From Myxococcus stipitatus DSM 14675 (GTDB lineage Bacteria > Myxococcota > Myxococcia > Myxococcales > Myxococcaceae), in assembly GCF_000331735.1 (NCBI RefSeq), contig NC_020126.1, forward strand, positions 2,666,001 through 2,730,000: a stretch of DNA of 64,000 bases. Direction: 5' to 3'. Both the position numbers and the translations under genes were made by a program. Positions 60,277 to 64,000 of this stretch are shown piece by piece (the stretch's first letter is position 1; each line of letters opens with the position of its first letter). The notes beneath the pieces were generated by a model, which was not told where the DNA came from, ran no database searches, and saw only the letters and a program-made list of their open reading frames with translations.

Positions 60277-61494
60277 TCAGCGGGCCTCGGCTTCGGGCTG
60301 AAACACTGTCACGGGCAGCTCCTCGGGCTGCGGATTCCATTCGCCGACCGCCCGCATGAGCAACGCGACAGGCGACGCCTGCGCGACCTCGACCTCCACT
60401 TCCAGCGTCATGCCGTGGCGGAGCTGGATGCGCGGGTCGTCCGGCGGCGCGAACTTGAGCTCGACGCGCACCGTCCCGGGGATGGCCTCGGGCGTGGCGG
60501 TCTGGCCGGGCTCGGTCCCGACGGCCGTCACCGTGGCGGGGACCGTCCCGTAGATGGTCATCGGGTAGCCGTCGAGCTTGAGGCGCGCCGTCTGGCCGGG
60601 CTGGATCAAGCCGACGACCTCCTTCGGGAAGCGGGCGCGCACCCGCACCTCGGCATTGCTCGCGACGATGGTGCCGACCCGCTGCCCATCGGCGATGAAC
60701 GCTCCCGAGCCGAGCTCCGCCACGTCGACCAGGTGGCCCGTGGCCGGTGCCCGATACTGCTTCCGGTCAATCTGGTACTCGAGGCGGTCGATGGTGCCCT
60801 GGAGCTCGCGGATGCGCCCCTCGGCGCCCAGGGCCTCGCGCTCGAGCCCGAGCAGCTGCGCGGCGAGGGCTTGACGGCGCACGTCCTGCTCGCGCCGCAG
60901 TCGGGTGAGCGCCAGGCCCTGCGCCGTCTGCGCGTAGCTGAGCGCGTCGACGTCGGTCGTGCGCTCCAGCTTCTCCATCTCCGAGACCGCGCCCGTCGGG
61001 CTCTTGAGGGCCAGCTCCGCGCGCTCCACCGCGAGCCGGTGCCGGGGCGCGAGCTCCTGCTCCCTGCCCAGCGCTTCCTTGACCGCGACCTCATCCACCC
61101 GCGCCGTCAACGTCGCCTCTTCGCGCTTGTTGGTGATCTGCTGGCGGATGATGGCGAGTTCCTTCTCGGTCGCGGCGAGCGTGGCCTTGCTCCGCTCGAG
61201 CTCGAGGCTCTCGGCCCGGACGTCGAACTCGATGAGGAGGTCGCCCTCCTTGACCTGCTGGTCGAGCTTGAGCCGCGAGAGCACGACCCTGCCCGCGCTG
61301 GGCGGCTCGATTCGATGGACGGCGTTGTGTGGCTCGATCCGGGCCTGTGAGCTGGCTTTGACCAGCGGGACCTTGGCGAAGAGCGACCAGGCGATGAGCC
61401 CGCCGGCGCACAACACCATCAGCGCCACGAACACGAGGCGCGTGTCCGACTCGTAGTTCAGGGAACGAAGGGTTCGCTCGAAGGGATATGCCAT
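60277..61494 (-). CDS. HlyD/membrane-fusion adaptor, first gene of the export operon
   Basis: A 405-aa periplasmic adaptor. One N-terminal membrane helix (LVFVALMVLCAGGLIAWSLF) is followed by a lipoyl/beta-barrel start (IEPPSAGRVVLSRLKLDQQV, EGDLLIEFD), a long coiled coil (about 90-230) and the second half of the lipoyl domain (YRAPATGHLVDVAELGSGAF). ATG 61494 is selected as the first Met before that helix. It links the ABC transporters to the TolC-type channel. It is divergent from the 14-codon gene at 61739. Confidence 0.93.
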   Translation of the reverse strand: MAYPFERTLRSLNYESDTRLVFVALMVLCAGGLIAWSLFAKVPLVKASSQARIEPHNAVHRIEPPSAGRVVLSRLKLDQQVKEGDLLIEFDVRAESLELERSKATLAATEKELAIIRQQITNKREEATLTARVDEVAVKEALGREQELAPRHRLAVERAELALKSPTGAVSEMEKLERTTDVDALSYAQTAQGLALTRLRREQDVRRQALAAQLLGLEREALGAEGRIRELQGTIDRLEYQIDRKQYRAPATGHLVDVAELGSGAFIADGQRVGTIVASNAEVRVRARFPKEVVGLIQPGQTARLKLDGYPMTIYGTVPATVTAVGTEPGQTATPEAIPGTVRVELKFAPPDDPRIQLRHGMTLEVEVEVAQASPVALLMRAVGEWNPQPEELPVTVFQPEAEAR

Positions 61495-61592
61495 GGTCTG
61501 CGAACAAAAGTCGCCTTGATGGTCGCGCCGTGTCAACACCTCGGCCACTGCTTTTCTGATTCACGCTCACATTGTCTGGCGACGGGCGAGCC

Positions 61593-61653
61593 AATGCGAT
61601 GCGGGCTTCGTCCGCATCACCAGCATGCATCCCAATGTGTCGCAATGCGTCGC
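61593..61653. repeat. Direct repeats AATGYGTCGC (operator-like)
   Basis: AATGTGTCGC (61634-61643) is followed immediately by AATGCGTCGC (61644-61653), one helical turn apart, and a related AATGCGATGC lies at 61593-61602. This spacing is typical of a regulator binding as a dimer or oligomer. Confidence 0.5.
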
Positions 61654-61686
61654 ACACTGAAAAAAGCTATTTGTTTCGTCGCTGAC

Positions 61687-61716
61687 TTGACAACGCATTT
61701 TTATCACACGTAGCGT
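61687..61716 (+). promoter_or_regulatory. Promoter for the 14-codon gene
   Basis: TTGACA (61687-61692), 18 bases, TAGCGT (61711-61716). The -35 is perfect and the -10 is weak, as for an activated promoter. It would give a short leader of about 16-20 bases before the ATG at 61739. Confidence 0.5.
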
Positions 61717-61738
61717 ACGTCTTGAAAGGAGGCACGAC

Positions 61739-61783
61739 ATGAAGATCAAGCTCCACGTCCGCGGCGGCCCCAAGGCTCGCTAG
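61739..61783 (+). CDS. Candidate 14-residue peptide gene with Gly-Gly motif
   Basis: The frame reads MKIKLHVRGGPKAR and stop. AAAGGAGG at 61725-61732 lies six bases ahead of the ATG, an almost perfect Shine-Dalgarno sequence, and a consensus -35 box lies upstream. A hairpin follows (61840-61885). The peptide is basic with a Gly-Gly at 9-10, the cleavage context of C39 peptidases, and the neighbouring divergent operon encodes exactly such a peptidase/exporter. Normal leaders are longer (about 15-30 residues) and have hydrophobic residues at -4, -7 and -12; here Val is at -4 but Lys at -7, so a classical leader is not demonstrated. Alternatives: a leader peptide for regulation or a quorum-type signal. 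Confidence 0.6.
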   Translation: MKIKLHVRGGPKAR

Positions 61784-62582
61784 TCGTCGGCTGTTCTGAC
61801 GCCAGCTGTTGAGGCTGTCGTCCCTCGTTTCTGATGACCAGAGGGGGGTTGATGGGGAGTATCCATCAGCCCCTCCTCTCATTTCTAGCCTCATCCTGCT
61901 CTCGCAGGTGCTCATTCCCGCCCGGTTGCTCCAGAACCTCTCAGGTGTTTGAGTCATACATGCCAGGGCTCACCTGAGCGATTGTTCGGCCAGTCTCGTG
62001 GCATCCCGGAGTGGGGTGGCGGCTCAATCCCAACTCCGCGCGTCGGGCAGTCTCGCCCGGCTTGTGTCTCTTCTCTCTCCGTGTGTCGCGCCGGCATGGA
62101 TGAGCGACGCGGTCTGCTTGAAACGATTTGGCGGAATCCGCCGACCTGCTGAGTCGGACCGTCTCGGCCAACCCCAGGTGTGATTGACGTATCCGCCGGG
62201 GTCTGGGTTTCATGATGCCGGAGGAACCGAGAACGGCCTGACCTTTGTCCAAGCGGCTCGCCTCCCGGGCATGGGTTCGCGCGGCGGTTGTTTCCTGCCC
62301 ATGCGTGGAAGGGTGGCCAAGCCTCCGGATGCGACGAGGGTGGCGTGGCTGGCCCGCACCTCGGACCCTGCTCACTGCGTGGTTCCCGCATGCCTGTCCA
62401 TCCCTCGGCCCCACTGCGTTCAGGGGGACCCCCGGCTCCGGGATGTTGGCCTCTCATTTGCTTGGGGTTGAGGCAGCCCCTCATCTCGTCACTGGAAGCC
62501 AAGCCCCCATGCGTTCCCGCCCCTTCGTCTCCGTCCCCCCGGCCGCTCCCACTTCATTTGTCCGCTCCAAGGAGGTGGCCTC
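61784..62582. other. Gene-poor region after the 14-codon gene
   Basis: About 800 bases. The first 100 hold the terminator hairpin. Open frames on both strands (for example minus 61954-62502) are Pro/Arg/Ser-rich with no good start, signal or family resemblance. AAGGAGG at 62569-62575 is the ribosome-binding site of the next gene. No RNA gene could be identified by eye. Confidence 0.4.
61840..61885 (+). terminator. Hairpin ending the 14-codon transcription unit
   Basis: AGAGGGGGGTTGATGG (61840-61855) pairs with CCATCAGCCCCTCCTCT (61863-61879) around a 7-base loop; CATTTCT follows. The T-run is short, so termination may be partial. Confidence 0.65.
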
Positions 62583-63944
62583 GTGAGCCGCCTCGCGGGA
62601 TGGGGGTTGCTGTTGCTGGCGCTGGTCGTGTCGTCCCGCCCGGCCGAGGCCGCGCAGGCGCAGAAGACGAAGGTGGCGGTGCTGCGCCCGGAGGGGCGCC
62701 AGGCGGATGCGCTGCGCAGGGTGCTGACGCAGGAGTTGGGCAAGAAGGGTCGCGGGCGAGAGGTGCTGCCCGCGAAGAAGGTGGATGCCCAGGTGAAGCG
62801 CATGCGCGGCGGTCCGAAGACGGACGAGCAGCGGCAGGCGCTGGCGAAGAAGCTCGGCGCGGACGTGCTGATTCTCGCCTCGGTGAAGGGGACGAAGCGC
62901 TGGGACGTGGTGGTCCGCGCCTACTCCGGCGAGGACGGCGCCCTCCTCGCGGAGGAGCGCTGGGACGTCCGGACGAACCGCGCCTTCCCCGAGGTGCGAC
63001 GCGAGCTCGAGCCCAAGCTGGGCGCCGCCCTGGACGCGGGCCCGGAGCAGAGCCCCCTGCCTGCCGCCGTCACGCCTCCGACGCCCGTCCCCGAGCCGGA
63101 AGTCGCGGCCCCGGCCCCGGCCCCCGTCGCTGAGGCCCCGCGCCAGGCGCTGGTGGAGCCTCCTCGGCCCACGGTGCGGAAGGAGGAGCCGCCCGTGCGG
63201 CCCGAGCCGAAGGCGGCCGAAGCGCGCGACCTGGACGGCCCCATCCTGGAGGCGCTGCTGTCCGGGCAGGGGCTGTTCCGTCGCTTCAACTTCTCGGGCA
63301 CCAACGCCAGCGAGCTGCCCGACTACAGCCTCAACAGCGCCGCGGCGGCGAGCCTCTCGGTGAGCTACTTCCCGCTCTCCCACTTCACGGACGGGGTGGT
63401 GCACAACCTGGGGCTCGTGGCGCGAGGCTCACGCACCTTCGGGCTGGCCACGCGGCTCCCGGATGGCGGCAAGTACGACTCCACCGCGCAGCTCCTGGAG
63501 GGAGGCCTGCGCTTCCGCCTGCCGCTGCGGTGGCTGGAGATCTCGTTGGGCGCGCTGTACGGCACCCACTCCTTCGCGGTGGAGCTCCCGCCGGAGAGCA
63601 CCTTCGCCCTGCCCGACGTGGACTACCGCTTCGCGCACGCGGAGCTGGGCCTGCGCAAGGCGCTCACCGAGCGATGGGCCATCGCCGCGCGCGTGGGCTA
63701 CCAGCACGTGCTCAGCGGCGGCGAGCTGTCCTCGGACGACTACCTCCCGAAGCTGCGCGGCTCCGGACTCGATGGCGAGCTCGCCGTGGAGTTCGCCCTG
63801 ACGCGCGTGCTGGGGCTGCGGCTGGGCGGAGAGGTGCGGAGCTACTCCTTCACCGCCAACGCCGCGGAGGGGGCCGAGGTCTTCGCGGGCGGCGCCAAGG
63901 ACCTGTACTTCAGCGGTCAGCTCGGCCTGGCCCTGCGGCTGTAG
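62583..63944 (+). CDS. Outer-membrane beta-barrel protein with N-terminal alpha/beta domain and Pro-rich linker
   Basis: A 453-aa exported protein. The start is GTG 62583, eight bases after AAGGAGG, giving a signal peptide (MSRLAGWGLLLLALVVSSRPAEA). Residues 24-140 form an alpha/beta domain (TKVAVLRPEGRQADALRRVL; LAKKLGADVLILASVKGT) like the nucleotide-independent fold seen in some outer-membrane assembly lipoproteins. Residues 150-215 are a Pro/Glu/Ala linker. From about 215 the protein alternates strands with aromatic ends (SLSVSYFPLSHFTDGVVHNL; LRFRLPLRWLEISLGALYGT; YQHVLSGGELSS) and finishes LYFSGQLGLALRL, consistent with a barrel. No functional residues are recognisable. It is unlinked in direction to the export operon. 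Confidence 0.85.
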   Translation: MSRLAGWGLLLLALVVSSRPAEAAQAQKTKVAVLRPEGRQADALRRVLTQELGKKGRGREVLPAKKVDAQVKRMRGGPKTDEQRQALAKKLGADVLILASVKGTKRWDVVVRAYSGEDGALLAEERWDVRTNRAFPEVRRELEPKLGAALDAGPEQSPLPAAVTPPTPVPEPEVAAPAPAPVAEAPRQALVEPPRPTVRKEEPPVRPEPKAAEARDLDGPILEALLSGQGLFRRFNFSGTNASELPDYSLNSAAAASLSVSYFPLSHFTDGVVHNLGLVARGSRTFGLATRLPDGGKYDSTAQLLEGGLRFRLPLRWLEISLGALYGTHSFAVELPPESTFALPDVDYRFAHAELGLRKALTERWAIAARVGYQHVLSGGELSSDDYLPKLRGSGLDGELAVEFALTRVLGLRLGGEVRSYSFTANAAEGAEVFAGGAKDLYFSGQLGLALRL

Positions 63945-64000
63945 CCTCTGCGCATTGAGGGGGGCTGTCCCCCACGCCTGTGGCGCCTCCTCCACACTTC

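Larger units (their letters stand above)
61495..61738. promoter_or_regulatory. Divergent promoter region between export operon and 14-codon gene
   Basis: 244 bases with two consensus -35 boxes facing away from each other: minus-strand TTGACA at 61536-61531 toward the HlyD gene (its -10 is weak), and plus-strand TTGACA at 61687-61692 toward the small gene. Between them lie an inverted repeat GATGCGG/CCGCATC (61598-61604 and 61612-61618) and two adjacent 10-bp direct repeats (below), consistent with a shared regulator. Confidence 0.55.

Noticed and set aside
62288-63133. A 281-codon plus-strand frame starting before the outer-membrane gene
   Set aside because: It overlaps the well-supported GTG-started gene in another frame and is Gly/Arg-rich with no signal peptide.

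Overview
This window is high-GC DNA that reads as a myxobacterium (Myxococcota, most likely the Myxococcaceae/Archangiaceae group). The evidence is the strong G/C bias at third codon positions, many secreted lipoproteins and repeat proteins, a MYXO-CTERM sorting tail (16557-19241), an ELWxxDGT-repeat lipoprotein, a Ser/Thr kinase-TPR protein and convergent or divergent single-gene units. All assignments come from reading the sequence; no database search was run.

Layout. 1-20 kb: an NTF2-like gene end, a large secreted protein with a glycine-rich domain, a PPOX-fold protein, an agmatine-deiminase-like lipoprotein, a sirtuin, penicillin-binding protein 2 (mrdA), a secreted alpha/beta hydrolase, the ELWxxDGT lipoprotein, an Ala/Lys/Gly-rich orphan, an astacin-like secreted protease with a small secreted partner, and the MYXO-CTERM protein. 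19-28 kb: an AraC regulator divergent from an Old Yellow Enzyme, then a leftward, tightly overlapping peptidoglycan-recycling operon (ldcA, serine hydrolase, mpl, TlpA-like lipoprotein, suhB) and an RsmB-like RNA methyltransferase. 28.05-36.6 kb: a tRNA-Asn gene with its own promoter and terminator, then a mosaic accessory region with IS630 and IS3 remnants, orphan genes (380 aa, 208 aa, 622 aa) and a diverged inverted repeat around 32.7 and 36.5 kb. 36.9-51 kb: a three-repeat lipoprotein, an IS256 scrap, a DUF4267/AraC divergent pair, a MocR regulator translationally coupled to a kinase-TPR protein, a fibronectin-III lipoprotein and an alkylation-repair pair (Ada-AlkA-like glycosylase plus Ogt). 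51.1-61.8 kb: a leftward export operon. 62.6-63.9 kb: an outer-membrane barrel protein.

The most interesting system is at 51170-61783. HlyD, a C39-peptidase ABC transporter, a second ABC transporter with an inactive C39-like domain, a TolC-type channel, a 582-aa orphan with a winged-helix/RRE-like start and an APH-fold kinase are transcribed leftward with overlapping or nearly abutting genes. Divergent from the HlyD gene is a solitary 14-codon reading frame (61739-61783, MKIKLHVRGGPKAR). It has a consensus -35 box, a near-perfect Shine-Dalgarno sequence and a following hairpin, and it contains a Gly-Gly like the cleavage site of C39 peptidases. I read this as a candidate miniature secreted-peptide (RiPP or signal) system with its own tripartite exporter. 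This is inference, but the architecture is directly visible.
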